Origin: Platerodrilus igneus
Taxonomy: Eukaryota > Arthropoda > Insecta > Coleoptera > Lycidae
Reading direction: 5' to 3'
DNA: 64,000 bases
Assembly (NCBI GenBank): GCA_036346225.1
Contig: JARFIW010000999.1
Location: 2,339,001-2,403,000 of the forward strand
Shown: positions 10,489-23,061 of the stretch, one piece after another
How the letters are laid out: every line of letters begins with the position of its first letter
Position numbering within the stretch: position 1 is the first letter of the stretch
The notes under the pieces: generated by a model
The model's input: the letters and a program-made list of their open reading frames with translations, nothing else
The model's database searches: none
What the model was told of the DNA's origin: nothing
Position numbers and translations under genes: made by a program

Positions 10489-10974
10489 AGTAACATTGAA
10501 GTTTGAATATGAGTTATGAGACATTTGATCTTTTATAGTTATTTTATAGAGTTCTACGACGATTTATTGCTTCAATATAAATAATTTTAGTACAAGGTCA
10601 ACCACTAATTCTATTGTATTAAAAATAAATGTTCGGTTGTAAACTGATACTTCAATGTATGGAGATTAATTAAAAATTGGATTCTAAAAATTTGGAACCA
10701 GGAATTTTTCAATGCATTTAATTCCAATGGAAACAATTTTTTTTTATAACCAAAACAGGTAGTTATAAAGAAGAATATCAGCAAGAATTTGATGATCTAA
10801 CCGCCAGTTTAAATTTGTTTTAAACCTAAAGAGACATCTGGGTACTATTAAGTAGAGTAAACTAGGATAAGTATTTATTTCTATATAAAAATTAGTTGTA
10901 AATAGATAAATTAATTTTAGCAATCTTGAGGTCAGAACTTGAGGCATTTTGACCCTTACCAAAAATTATGTTCA
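10489..10974 (+). repeat. solo LTR-like block related to the BEL element LTR at 27894
   Basis: This block aligns along its length with 27894-28338. Shared landmarks are GTAACAT.GAAGTTTGAA at the start, CGACGATTT, AATTTGTTT.AAACCTA, TATTAAGTAGA.TAA and ACCCTTAC.AAAAATT at the end. No gag or primer binding site follows, so it looks like a solo LTR left by recombination. The 5' boundary is uncertain because weaker similarity continues some 60 bp upstream. No clean target duplication was found. The open frame on the minus strand at 10744-10962 is incidental. Confidence 0.6.
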
Positions 10975-12281
10975 TTGTCATTAAACAATGGCATTGACAC
11001 AGGTTAATATAAGAATATTTTAATTATCCATGAGAATTGTTTTATTTTAATGGGGACAAAATTCTAATTCGCAATAATTAATTATAAAAGCGTAAACTTT
11101 CATTAAAAATGTACGGAGTATAAAACTGTTTTATATTAGTTAATTGGATTGATATTTTATTCATCGTTTATTCAATATCAAGGCAAAGTTTTTATTAAAG
11201 ACTTATTTATTTTACTGAAAAATTCCATTGGTTCTCAATTTAAAGTGCTACTATGAAATAGTCATGCACTTGCTTGTTATTTCATTCAATAGACGCCAAC
11301 ATTTGCATGATAAGCAGCGATATTGAAACAAATTTATATTTATAAACGAAACATTTGGAGCGAATTAAAAGGATTGGAATTTATGTATCGTAAGTTGGTT
11401 GATTCTGCATTCATGAAAGCTTTCGATGAAGCATGTGTTTTGTTATGAACTCAAATGTTTGTTATTGGTCTGGATTAAATCACTGGTAAATAGTCTCATA
11501 CTTGGATAATACAATGGATTTTCTGAAGATATTGTTTATAATCTTAATGAGAGGTTATATATACGACTTGAGTAACTTTAAAAGAATTGTTCCTCTTATT
11601 CTGTGAACTACCGAAGTAATTTAAAAAGTCGCGTGTTCAATAAAAATTAGTGCAAGTACTACGATTGTTATAAAAGTGATTTGCAGTTAGTTGATTTCGC
11701 CGATTCTGAGAAATCGTAAGTATACCTGTATATTTTAGATTAATTTAAGTGATAGAGGTATTTTAGTGTTTCACATCCTAGTTCAAATTCTGGTCAAATT
11801 TTATGTAACTGCAATTAATTTCATTGCAAATTAGTTTTTTTTGTTTTGTACTGGGAAGGTTGTGTAATTTTGTTCAAGAAATAATGACTTTGTTTAATAA
11901 TTCTGTTTGACTTTCAAAAGTATTGAGAACTGGCAGGTCAGGAATCATTTCAAGGCACCAGAGATCAAAGATTAGATTAGTTTTAAGATTTGTAATTTTT
12001 TCGTAAAAGACTTGATGAATATATAAAATATTGCATTCAGAACTGATGATACTTTTGGAAATTTATATAAACAAAAATTGGCAAAAAATCTTGAGTGTAC
12101 GAACTGTTAAATGGGTGATTATTTGCTAGCGAGGTTCACCGCTTATGGAGCGATGTCCATATTATCAACTAAGCACTAAAAAATACTTTGATTTTTTAAA
12201 AAATAGGAATTAAGTAAGCATTAGTTGTATTTTTAAATTGGTCAAACAAATCTTTCTGATATTTTTCTTATTTTCTGCCTA
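10975..12281. other. AT-rich non-coding stretch with one donor-like site
   Basis: No coding region is visible. A TATATATA at about 11558 and a GTAAGTATA at about 11717 preceded by GAGAAATC could mark an untranslated exon of roughly 130 bp, but nothing else supports it. Confidence 0.4.
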
Positions 12282-12341
12282 CAGGAGAATTACATAGATG
12301 CAGAGGAATTACCTCTTACACCAGGATAATTACATTTAAAG
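12282..12341 (+). repeat. three short subterminal repeats at the left tip
   Basis: Three imperfect copies of a 19-21 bp unit lie head to tail, at 12282, 12301 and 12322. Each starts CAG and contains an AATTAC core. They may be transposase binding sites. Confidence 0.55.
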
Positions 12342-12699
12342 GCTTCCTTATATGATAATGAAAGTTTTTTTGTGCGTTTGTTTTTATTTAAGTAATTTTA
12401 GTGTGCGGACTTAATCTAGTTCAAAAACAAAAATAAAAGTATCTTGAAAACTGTCATTAAATTATGCTTACTAATTATAAAATACATTATTTTTCAAACA
12501 CATCTACACTAATGGGAAACTTATAGTAATATTAATCTCATTTCGAAATCATTGTTGCAAATGGCAATGTGCAAATAATATGTTCCAGTGAGACAAAAGA
12601 ATCTTAAAAAGTGTACCATCTGCCTTGCATAGCTTCAAAAATGTAACCTTTATTTCCCTTTCTTCTTCACCAATCTCATCAGAACAAATTGCTGCATAC

Positions 12700-14913
12700 C
12701 TATACTGTTTTTTTTTCATTAAGCTTTAGCAACATGTAATCTTCTTGTGCATAAACCTTCCTGTTAGTAGCTTCACTTGAACATCCATCAACTGCCAAAG
12801 GTTTAGATGTTAAAGTGGAATATTTCAGCTTGCCTAATTTTAAATGTTTACAGTTCTCTGAATCACAAAAGCAACTAAGTGCCTTCCTCATAAGCTTGCT
12901 GACATAATAAATATTGCCACAAATTTGATGTACCTGTAAAGTTCCTTTAAATGAAGTGATTACATTTACATTTGTTCTATTATAGACACCATGCACTCAA
13001 TATCATCGTTGGTGATTACGTGAGTGTAAATTGTTGGACAGTTCTCTTTTATGATGTGACTAAGGAATCGAGAGAAGAAACATCTCTATCAAGAGAAACA
13101 AATTTGTCAGCAGTTCTTTTACAAACGGCCCCGATCCCATATAGGGTACTTTTGCCATGACCGGTTTCATGAAAGTTCCATGTGAATCGCATTATTTTAG
13201 GATAAAATTCTTCTAAATGACAGGCTAACATATAGAACACTGTTTGGTTCTTATACTGTACGGTGGACCCATCACTTAGAAAGTGAATGTTCATGATTTT
13301 GTTCTGGTATCAATTTAAATATTGGTTTGAGTGCAAACACATAGGGTTGATATGAAATTATCGATATTTCGAGTATAAATAACAACCGTATGAAGGCTAA
13401 TCTGAGATCTTGAACCCCCAAAAGGAAAAGTTTGAATTTCTTCACTATATTTAATGTTGTAATTCTCACTGAAGTCCATATGGATTATATAATCTTCGTG
13501 AGTGATGTTATCTTTTAACATCTTTATTTTGTGGTATTGGTGTACAATATTAAATTGATGTTTCAAAAGCTTGTCCAGACTATTTTCAAGTATAATAATA
13601 ATCTCACGAAGAGGGACTTCTGAAAATTTCTTGATGTATTTTCGGACTTTGCAGGATATTTAGATTTGCTGTCGACAATTGTTTCTATTAATACCTCCTA
13701 CTGTTTCAGATTAACAAGAGTGGCGTTGTTGTCAAATTCTTATGCAGTTGAGATATTCTCGAGACAGACATTCTTGAGTAAGACATTCTCGAGTAAGACA
13801 TTTTTCATCGTAGCGGTTGCAACGGAGTCGCAAGAGTTTCTGATGATCACTATTTAAATTATATAGGATTGGGTTAAGCTTTGTAGAATTATATCCAAAT
13901 TAGCATGAGTAATACACAAAGATGCGATCAAATCTCCTAGGTTGTACAATTCAAAATGGATGAAATTTGCAAAACATGGTGTTATAGCTCAGTTTTATAT
14001 CATGTGATGACAAATAAATTGTGTGTAAGTTTATCTAGTGTCTGACGATATAGATTTGTGTTTCTTCAATTTGTTTTTTTGTAAAAAACCTTTTTTTTTC
14101 CAGTACACAATGTGAATTGTGAACTTCTTCTAATAACTGCGCGATACTATTTTTGATCACCAAACACATCTTGTCACTTCTAATTTTTCTGTGTTGTTGC
14201 AGGTAGGAAGTGCTTTTCCTTGCTTTTATTAGTCTTTTCTTTGAAACTGATCCAAATTCACTGAGAAGGTTGTATTTTTTTTACCAAATTTGCAGTAACA
14301 GCCCATGTAAAAATATCTTTTTCTATTGAGGAGATTAATTTTGAATCATTCTCATGAAGATGTTATTTCTTAACTTCACCGAATAACAAATTTTTTGTAA
14401 TTTTCTCTCTTGAGCTGGGACTGGGATCTGTGAACATTTTATTGATCTTAGAGTTGGGAGTTACAATTTCAGCAGCCTTGATTTTTTAACATGCTGCGAT
14501 CGTTTTTAGTATTTAATTGGCCTTTTTTCAGCTCCATTATTTCTGCCTCTTTCATTTTCAATATTTTATTCCGCCTTTTTCTTATTCTCTCTGACCTTTG
14601 CTTAGCAGCCGTTCTTCTTCCATCTACTTGGTTTTTCTGGTTATCTTAGTTATCTGAAGAAGGCAGCATGTTTTCTTTGTCTGACATCTTTTAATGTTGA
14701 TTGTCCCTTCCAATAGACAGAAATATTTTCTCGCCAATGTTTTCTTGTTACCTGTTTTTCATGTGATATATCTTTTGCAGCTCTTACCTTACCCTGTTCC
14801 TTTTTCTTCAAGTATTTTAATCTCTCTTTTTCTCGTTGTTCCACATACTTCTGAGCATCATGTTTGATAACTTGTCCTCTCTGCTTGTCATGATGCTTTT
14901 GCAAGGAAAACAA
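12700..14913 (-). pseudogene. transposase-like protein, at least five broken segments
   Basis: In protein order on the minus strand, the first segment is a lysine- and arginine-rich piece (14650-14913) with EQREKERLKYLKKKEQ, followed by a charged coiled-coil-like stretch in another frame (about 14500-14640). Next comes a central block (13315-13566) with HMDFSENYNIKYSEE and FGGSRSQISLHT. A third block (13049-13294) has FLSDGSTVQYKNQT, ETGHGKSTLYGIGAVCKRTAD. A C-terminal block (12700-12996) has a cluster of cysteines (CFCDSENCKH). The acidic and histidine residues of the SENY, SDG and GHGK motifs look like an RNase H-type active site, which is inference. Stops and frameshifts separate the blocks. 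Confidence 0.6.
13752..13808. repeat. 15-bp tandem repeat, about 3.5 copies
   Basis: Units read approximately GACATTCTCGAGTAA, starting at 13752, 13767, 13782 and 13797. Because the unit is a multiple of three, it would give a pentapeptide repeat in the transposase frame. Confidence 0.7.
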
Positions 14914-15075
14914 AGCACCGATACAGTAATAAGCAACTTGTACAATTAAAGTAGCTGTAAGTATTATTTCAATTAAAATAATAGAACCTAATTAAGTTTT
15001 TCCTGTTAAAAAAGCTAATAAATTAAAATATAACTGTTTATTTTGACGACACTGCAAAATCTGTAATTCTCCCTG

Positions 15076-18000
15076 GAGTCTATTTGAACTGGGGAAATAC
15101 ACACCAAAATAGAATCTATAGAATAAATTCTTTCAAAATAAACAAATATAGATATTCACAGGTTGCAAAACCAATGAAGTTTTTATTTAGCAAGAACTGG
15201 TATTTAAAAAATTCGTGTTATGGTTACTCCTCGCACACATAAAATTTTTAACAGTGGAATTACTAACTGGTATTGACACTACCTCACCATCTGCAGACCA
15301 CATTGAGACTAACCTAAAAATTGATTCAAAGATCTGCTTTACTTATGACTAACTTCCCATTGCCATGTACCAACTGCACCATAATGGCAAAAGTGCGTTC
15401 CAATATGCTTCATCAAATCAAATCCACAATTTTAACAGGGGAATTACAATTAAATATGTGAATGGTATGATGTATTTTAATATTTTTTAAACTTATTGCT
15501 GGGAATTTTCCTGAATTAATAAACTGCTACAATGGGTAAGCAATTACTTTCACAATCATTTATGAAACGTATTTGTTCATATATTTATGCACCTTTAACA
15601 GTATCTTTACAATTAGTTCATAAAATTTCATGGCGACATACCAGGGGAATTACATCTTTGCACTTTACACATACATTGTGGAAACCTAACCATATTTTTC
15701 ATAAAAAAAGGAATTTACCTAGAAGTATAATTAAAATATATTTTTTATAAAATTGTTAATAGAATTACTTAATTTTAAATATATAAAAAACCTAGGGACA
15801 TATGTGGACCCTGTTAGCAAATTTTACCCAAATGCAACGCTGATTACTTATCCGATTATAAAGTTGTATGATTTGTATTCATCAGTTTTAAAGTACTAGT
15901 GTACAATGAGATCAGTTAACTGCTACTAGAATGATTTCTTTCTTAAATTTTAATTTACAATTCAAATTACAAGTTTGATATTGGATACTAGCTTGGATTT
16001 GTAGGGTAGAGGTATACATACATACAATAATTTTTATTGTTGTATGGAAATTAATATTCCTATTATGTACTTATTATGTTAGTCCCTAGTATTTTATATT
16101 TTAGTATAGCTTTCTGCTTATATCAATATTCCTATTAATTTTGTATCTAATAGGCCCTTTTACCAGTGTTTTACATTATTTTGGAGGTCATGAACAAATC
16201 ACTTCTTTTTATTGATTGATTCAATTTTCAATAAATATTTATATGGGCAGATCTTTCAAGTGATGGATTGCTGGTTATAGCAGGCATTGTGCAAATAAAT
16301 GCTTAAATTATAAATACGCAGAACATGTAGGCAAAAGAACTGCAATTTTTATATAGATTCGTTTACAGATCAAAGCATAGCGAAACAAATGTAATATTAA
16401 TCTTTGAAAATTTGACAAAGTTTATTTGTTATATCTGGTTTATTAAATACCATCACGAAGTTACAATCAATGATACTAATTATTTAAAATAGAAATGTTT
16501 AACAACATTCAGATACAATTAATTTTGTATATAATTTTCATTTTCGGCAATGGCCCAGTTGGTATTATCAGCCTCGATCTAAAAACATTTAAAATAAAAA
16601 CAAACCATGTGCCGAATTGTTTTGTGTAAGTACATGTGGACCAAAGGGATTTCAAAATATGTAAGGCAGGTGTATTTGGTAGGAGATTAAAGTAATACAG
16701 GAATTAAATATATTTATGTAGAATAATTATTTTTATTGGTTTTTGAACATTACATTACCATTTCATTATTAGATTAATTCTTTTCTTCGAAATCATTCAA
16801 ACTGTATTTTTGAACTAAAGTTATGTAAAATTTGCTGTTTTGTTGCATGTTAAAATTATGAAGATAATTTAACGAGAGTACACTGTAAAATGGTACTGCT
16901 TTTATGTACTCATTATATATTTTTTCTGTACTTTTGAATTATGAATTTTATTGTTAATATGTTAACTGAAAAAGGATATGATGAATATTTGTCTATTCTA
17001 AGGTATTATTATATGTTAAGCGCACTTGGCAGGGGAACTTTTTCAAAGAAGTTTTCTGTAATTTATAGATTGTAATAGTTTGTAAGGGTAATGTATTTTA
17101 TAAGATTGAAGTTTTTGGAAAGCTATGTGTAAAGGTATCTTACTTTTTAACTAGCCCAAGCAAAACTGAAAATGTACCAAATATAGCAGTAATTTGCACC
17201 CAAATCAATATGTTAGAATTTATCATACATACGAACTGTATTACTATATTTGTATAAGTATACAGAGACAAGTGGATTTTTATACACAACACAATTTTTT
17301 CTTTTCTGTATATGGATGATATATTCTTTCTTCAGGTATGACAGAAAAGTTACTCTTCTCCATACAATGTGAATACTCACAACTTATAAGTTTAATAAAC
17401 ATGTCGCATTTTAAAGTTTTGTTTTAGATTTTTAATTTGAAATAATAAATATTCTTGAATAAATTGAAAAACTTTAATAACAATAAAAACAAACTAAAAT
17501 GAGGGTATTATCAATTTTTAATAGTTTTAAACATCATGTCTTTTAATTTTGACGTTATTAATTTGTTTTTTTTATTGTTTATTAGTGTATACATGAACAT
17601 TTTGTGATCCTACAGGTTTTGGAAAAACCCATATATTCTGCCAGGGTTAAGTATTATTTCCTTAATTGGATTTAAATGCTCCCCTTTAATTCTGGACATC
17701 AAACTATCCATGAGAAGAAATAATGCAATGCATTTTCTTTATAATGCATATAACTATTTCATAATTAGTATGCTGTTGACTTACTTGTTATCTATTGTAA
17801 AAGAAATTTATTTTCTTGGACTGAAAGTCTTACATTTGACCAATATATGATAGATATCTTGTCATTATATATTGTTTTGTATTTATTATAAAATTTCAAT
17901 ATTACCTGGATTTTATTGTGTGAACAATAAAATAAATATTTGAGAAATATTGCAGCAATATATAATGAATGCATAAACGTTAGAAATACATTACTACACT

Positions 18001-18259
18001 CTCTGATTAACAAGTATTATTCTTTTCGTGTGGTATTTAAAAGTGTGATTCATGGGTTTTTTATTGGAATTGTCTAAGTTACATGTGACATATCTATTGG
18101 GTTCCAAGGGTTCAGCTTTTTTAAGTATTTACTCACCTTAATACATAGCATTTGAAGTATGACTTACCTTTAACAATCTTTATTTTGTTTAAAAAAATAA
18201 TACTACATAAAGTCATTCAATGTATAACTCTTATGAGAAATAGATATACAAGATAAAGT
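15076..18259. other. non-coding stretch with recurrent CAGGGGAATTACA motif
   Basis: No gene is recognisable. The 13-mer CAGGGGAATTACA occurs at 15436 and 15642, with a close form, CAGTGGAATTAC, at 15252. All three are in the same orientation and resemble the tip of the transposon that ends at 15075. The open frames at 15532-15750 and 17792-18013 have no recognisable content. Confidence 0.5.
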
Positions 18260-18759
18260 AGGGTGAAGTGGGGTAAATGTAATCATAAAAATGATATTTA
18301 CACTTTGAATTATATCGACTCAAAAGAAGTACTTTTTTGATTTTTTATAGTAGTACACTCTCTTTAATTATTATATAACTAAATTAATTAATTTTGTTGT
18401 ACTAGGCATACTTTTTTTTATTAAAAAATATAAATTATGTTTCTGATTACATTTGCCCCAGCATTCAGGGCAAATGTATTCATGGCCTATAATTGCCATA
18501 TGCATCATGCTAGAGTGTTTGGAGTGGCAAGTGTATTGAAGTATGAAAAAAGCAGTTGCACCAACAAAAAAAGAACCTAATATCTTAATTTATAATGAAG
18601 TTATAAACTTTTTATGGTGCTATACTGGGGAAATAAATATAATTCCCATGTTTGTCTTATAAACATTTATTCAAATATGTGAACAAAACAAACTAAATTG
18701 TACAATATTGGTTTTAAATTTTCGCCTACCTATATGTGTCAAATGATATTGGAAAATTT

Positions 18760-20663
18760 TTTCTCCTCTTCGTCATAAATTTGGTTCTGGTAAAACTAAC
18801 TTGCTATCTAATGCAGGTATTGGATAATGGCCAATTTGTTTAGGCCAATGAAATATACAAATCTGTGGGTTTTGGGCAGTTTTTTTCTTCAGAAACTTAA
18901 TCAAAGATTGTGATTCTTCATCAAAGGCTGATAATTAATTGATCAACATAAAATATGATACTTTTCTTTGAATGAAACCAGAACCCAATTTCTAATATCA
19001 GGTTGTTTTAAGTCAGTATGACCACATAACAATTCCTCTTGTTTCTAGTCTTCCTGTACCTTTTTTGAATACATTGCAGTCTTCCCCCAGCTCACTGTTA
19101 CTCACAATTTGGATTTCAGCCTCTTCATCTATAGAATACTATAGAACATAGCATTTGGCATTCTTTTTCTTGTTTGAAACTTTTTTTTGCTAGATCTTTT
19201 GCTTTCTGGTTTCTTTATCTTGACCTGTCTTTTTTCTATATTTTCCTCTGTTGTGCTAATTTCAGCTCCTGAACCGACTTTTTCTTGTTTCTTTCTCATT
19301 AGGCCAGAGATATTGTCTTGTGGTGTCTAGCAACAAATCTTTAAATGACACATTCTTTTTACTTTCTTGCAATCAGTTGTGGTTCTGAAAGTGGTTGCAC
19401 CAAGGTGGTGGTTCTATCTCTTGCTGTCTGCTTGTATTTGGCTTATCATAATTTTCTTATATGGCAGGGTTGTGGAGTTTTTAAACATTTTTCATATCTT
19501 TCTAGCACTTCTGTGTCATATTTACTGCGATCAATGACAGACCTAACAAATAGACATTACTCTCTTTACAAAAAACTTGTATCAATAAATCGGAATCTGT
19601 TTGCTTCCAAATGCTGCACGCAAGTTTGAAAAAATCCCTTTTAGATATTTTTATTTTGTGTTTTCTTTGGTATTCTATTAACCTTGAATCCCATCCTTAC
19701 TTGGACTCTTAAAACTGTTAGATCCATAAGCAAAAGTAAATAACTGGAACGAGGGCGTAATTTGAGAAAAACCATATTGTTTTTCATGGCCGCTTCAATA
19801 AGATCGTTGTTGATGTGAATTGAATGACCGTCATGCAAGATTGGTCTTCAGTTACTGCGATGGGAAAAGTTTTAATAAAATAGTTGAAAAAATTTCAGTT
19901 TCCATCCAACCATTGATATAGGAAGTGTCAGGAAAAGTGAATTCTTCTGATGCCATTCAGGCATCTCACAATTCTCCTTTTGAATATAACTAATGGCGGT
20001 AATTTATTCCCATTCACATTACCGCCCATGAGGAGTGTTATGCTTTCTCTTGCTGCTCCGGTTGCTATTCTCAAAGCTGAGGTGTTTTCTCTCCAACAAT
20101 TTTAATTTTACTTTGATCGAGCGTGAAACTCATTTCGTTGATGTTGTAAATCGTGTGAGGTCTATCTTGCAGTCCGTGTTGTTACACTGTTTCTTTTAAA
20201 ATATTAAAGTATCCCTCTTTTATGAAAGGATTGTTGCTTTTTTTTGTATGCTCCAGAGATTGTGACTTTTTTAAGGATATAGGCCATGTCTTTTCTTAAA
20301 TAACAAAATCCAATCTTGGACTGGGATTGCATTATTGAACAGTATTTTTATTTTGTTTGTTGTAATGTACTTTCCTACCAATTCAAGAATGTCTTTTCTA
20401 CTCAAACCCCAACCCCATTTCTCTAGGGTTGTAATTGCTTTCACTACTATTTCTGCAGGTATTTTGACAGATCTATCTTGAGACGTGTTCTTCAATCTAC
20501 GCATTCCTTGTAAATGCTTCGGAGGAGTAGAAAAAGAAATATGGTACTTCTTGGTAGCACTATGAATACTATAATGTCCTTATTGAATATTTTTGAGTGC
20601 TACTTTTAACTGTTCGCCACTGTAAGAAGTACCATGTCCTTTTTTCTGGTAAACTCTCGCCAT
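18760..20663 (-). pseudogene. pogo-type transposase (psq/CENP-B HTH plus DDE_1), broken
   Basis: The start is probably the ATG at 20661-20663, giving MARVYQKKGHGTSYSGEQLK, typical of the N-terminal psq-type helix-turn-helix. After one stop the CENP-B-type HTH follows (20271-20504), with EKWGWGLSRKDILELVGKY and DWILLFKKRHGL. Then come YNINEMSFTLDQSK (about 20105-20150, where the family usually has NxDET), and DGHSIHINNDLIEAAMKNN (19641-19838). The rest decays toward about 18760. The protein would bind the inverted repeats and excise the element; stops, shifts and an altered first catalytic box make it inactive. Confidence 0.75.
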
Positions 20664-21097
20664 TTTAAATATTAATAATGTTCAGTAATAAAGTTTTAGG
20701 TAAACAAACTGCTCTTGTTGTACACTATTTATTTAATACCTAAAACAAATGAAAAAAGGTAAGCCTGAGTAAAAATGCGAGATGAAAGAAAAATAGGTTG
20801 AACAAATGTAATCACTGATTACATTATTTGCCCCAATATCTGTAATCATACCTACCCCACACGCGATTTTTGGCAGGGTAAATTTATTCATTACTATATT
20901 TTCTATTTTTGGAATCGAAATTGAAATCTAATAGGTCGAATTTCTCGTTGAAAATAATCTAAGGTGGCAATCCTATTGAATTATTTGTATCAGTAATATA
21001 AAGTGAAAAATTACAATCTGCACTTGTTTAAAAACAAAAATGCAGGTGATGCACAAAATAGCTAAATTTTGAACTTAAAACCTTAAAATGGATTAAA

Positions 21098-21100
<3 letters not shown>

Positions 21101-21142
<42 letters not shown>
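21101..21142. repeat. (TA)n microsatellite inside the pogo element
   Basis: This is a pure TA run about 100 bp inside the right tip of the transposon. Confidence 0.95.
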
Positions 21143-21143
<1 letters not shown>

Positions 21144-21508
21144 CAAAAAGGGTTTTTATTTTAAATTATGGGGAGAACAAAATAAAAGACAAATAATACA
21201 AAAAGTAGTGAAGGCCTGATGGTTACACTTACCCCACTTCACCCTTTTAAAATATCTTGTAATAAAAATAATTTTCTTCTATATAAACATGAGGCATCCT
21301 GCCTAGTTTAATTCTTTAAATGAACATTTTTGTATATGGTCAACTAAGTGGAATAAACATTTTCACTGGTTTTGAAACTCAAAAATGTAATACTTAATAG
21401 CAGTGTTTTATTATTATTTTATGTACTTACTGTAAAATGACTTTGAAACTGGGCTTGTGCTCCTTTTTTATAGGTTGTTTATCTATATCGGAATTGATTA
21501 TATTACAG

Positions 21509-21589
21509 AAGTGGACGATTCATCGTGGTATAAGACGAGAGAATATAACACCTCCACGTTCTGGTGCAAGTGATGAAAATGGAAATCAG
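21509..21589 (+). CDS. possible CoREST coding exon upstream of the finger exon
   Basis: An acceptor (ATATTACAG ending at 21508) and a donor (CAG then GTATCC at 21590) bound 81 bp that are open in one frame and end SGASDENGNQ. The exon is phase 0 at both ends, and the CoREST finger exon at 33700 also starts in phase 0, so the two would join in frame. Acidic, glycine- and asparagine-rich spacer sequence is expected between the first SANT domain and the finger in insect CoREST. The donor is weak and the first half of the peptide matches nothing I recognise. An alternative acceptor is the TTTTTTATAG ending at 21473. Confidence 0.3.
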
Positions 21590-22545
21590 GTATCCAAACC
21601 TGTTCACAACAGATTGCTTTTGCATATTTGTTTTACTTTTATTTACTCTACTAGCTTAGCTATTTTATGCACCAGTTTTAATTTTATGTTCTGCATTTAT
21701 AAATAATATTGTTAATTTCATTGTCTCGGTATAATTTCTTCTATGATACAACTTATTAATGCCGCAATGTTGTACAATCTTTGGATTTTATGAGATAATA
21801 CATTGTAACATAAAAAGATTTTGGGCATGTACAGAATCTTATTGTGTTACAAAATTTGTTTAAAAATATTTTTACATTTATTAGTAGTCTCTTTTCAGCA
21901 TAATAATTACTTTTTTGTATTAAAACACATTTTTCTCTGACTTAATGTCATAGAGTGACTTCCACAAATCTTGACTTACAATTTTCCCCTATCTTTGTTT
22001 AATTGCTTGCAAGCCAAGAATTTCTTCAGCGAAGGAATATCAAGTTGAGCTAAGTCCCAACTATTTACATGATAGATAGAAATTTTATATCGAACTTTGT
22101 GTTTATGACTGCTAAGTAATTGTGGTCTCAGTTTTTGGTGCTATATTTTTCATTAATTTGTGACTGACAGCATCTAAGCAAGAAGCCTGGAATATTTTAT
22201 GTAAACCAAAGTTTTATCTTGGATAAAATTTTACAGTGGTTCAAAATAATTGTTTGTATTAAAATGATGAATATGTTAAGAAATAGAATTGGACTGTACA
22301 CTAATTGTACTTGCATAATATTGAACTAATTTTGTTGTGATCATTGTGTTAGTATTTAAAATCTTGGTTACAAAGTAGTTACAAAAAATGCATTTTAACT
22401 GTCACTTAGTGTAAAACAACTAGTTACTCTTTCTAAGCTTAGTATAATACTAAAGGATTTACAAAACTGGTTTGTGAAAGCATAGTATATAATAACTAAC
22501 CATGGTGCACCACATTTAAAAAGTAACAAAATTTACATGTAATCT
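21590..22545. other. non-coding stretch, probable intron
   Basis: I see no coding sequence or repeat with a partner. Confidence 0.5.
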
Positions 22546-23061
22546 TGTTATAATTATGCGCGGCATAAATACCCGCCATTTTGTAACATATCGACCACGT
22601 GTTACTGGGTGATGCAATCGCTATTTAAGCCAAATTTGCAATCACAATTTAAGTAAAATCAAATTACTCACATGATGGGTATCTCGGAATTTAATCTCAG
22701 GATCCAATGGTGATTTGTAGGTTGGCTTAGGTTACGTCATGTTGAACTTCAAATTGCCATCCGTCCTAAACCTCTACTGCACTCGTAGGGAGTCGAAAGG
22801 ATATAAGGTACCAGGTACAATAAAAGGTAAGGTACAGGGAACCTACATACATCTTCCTAAAAGAAAAACACACAACACCCGGATAGTTGTTCCCTGGTCG
22901 AGGTCTCGTGGCTTAGTCTCGCTTTCGACACTCACTCTGTGCAGACGCGACTGTCAGCGACGACGGAAGTTAACATTATTCATTAAAAAAAAATGCAGCA
23001 ATTAACTTATAATTTATATCAAAAACTAAAACATGCTACATTGCCATTTTGGCATGTAATA
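22546..23061 (-). mobile_element. solo LTR of a Gypsy-type family, minus orientation
   Basis: The 516-bp block begins TGTTATAATTATGCG and ends GGCATGTAATA on the plus strand. It is flanked by ATCT on both sides (22542-22545 and 23062-23065), a 4-bp target duplication. Read on the minus strand it aligns with the solo LTR at 24043-24589 and more distantly with the one at 44742-45338. All three share an inverted-repeat-like start, such as TTACATGCC followed by GGCA, and the GTAGGTTCC central motif. It is GC-richer than its surroundings. The open frame at 22739-23005 is incidental. Confidence 0.7.

Larger units (their letters stand above)
12282..15075 (-). mobile_element. DNA transposon of unassigned superfamily (SENY / SDGSTVQYKN / GHGKS transposase)
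   Basis: The left tip CAGGAGAATTACATAGATGCAG (on plus, with small gaps) matches the reverse complement of the right tip at about 15052-15075, CAGGGAGAATTACAGATT followed by TTGCAG. Between them, the minus strand carries broken pieces of a protein family that I recognise from invertebrate genomes as repetitive and transposase-like. Its marks are HMDFSENY, FGGSRSQISLHTVV, SDGSTVQYKNQT and ETGHGKSTLYGIG. I cannot name the superfamily with confidence. Confidence 0.6.
18260..21245 (-). mobile_element. pogo/Tigger-type DNA transposon
   Basis: The terminal inverted repeats are AGGGTGAAGTGGGGTAAATG at 18260 and its reverse complement, with AAGTG in place of AAATG, ending at 21245. The element is about 3.0 kb and carries a minus-strand transposase with pogo features. 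A clear TA target duplication is not preserved on the right side. A (TA)n tract has grown inside it at 21101-21142. Confidence 0.85.

Noticed and set aside
17615..17640. P-loop-like GFGKTHIF after a good splice acceptor
   Set aside because: The frame closes within a few codons and no donor follows, so neither an ATPase motif nor an exon is supported.
22739..23005. 88-codon frame as a gene
   Set aside because: It lies inside the solo LTR at 22546-23061 and the related LTR at 24043-24589 is not open in that frame.
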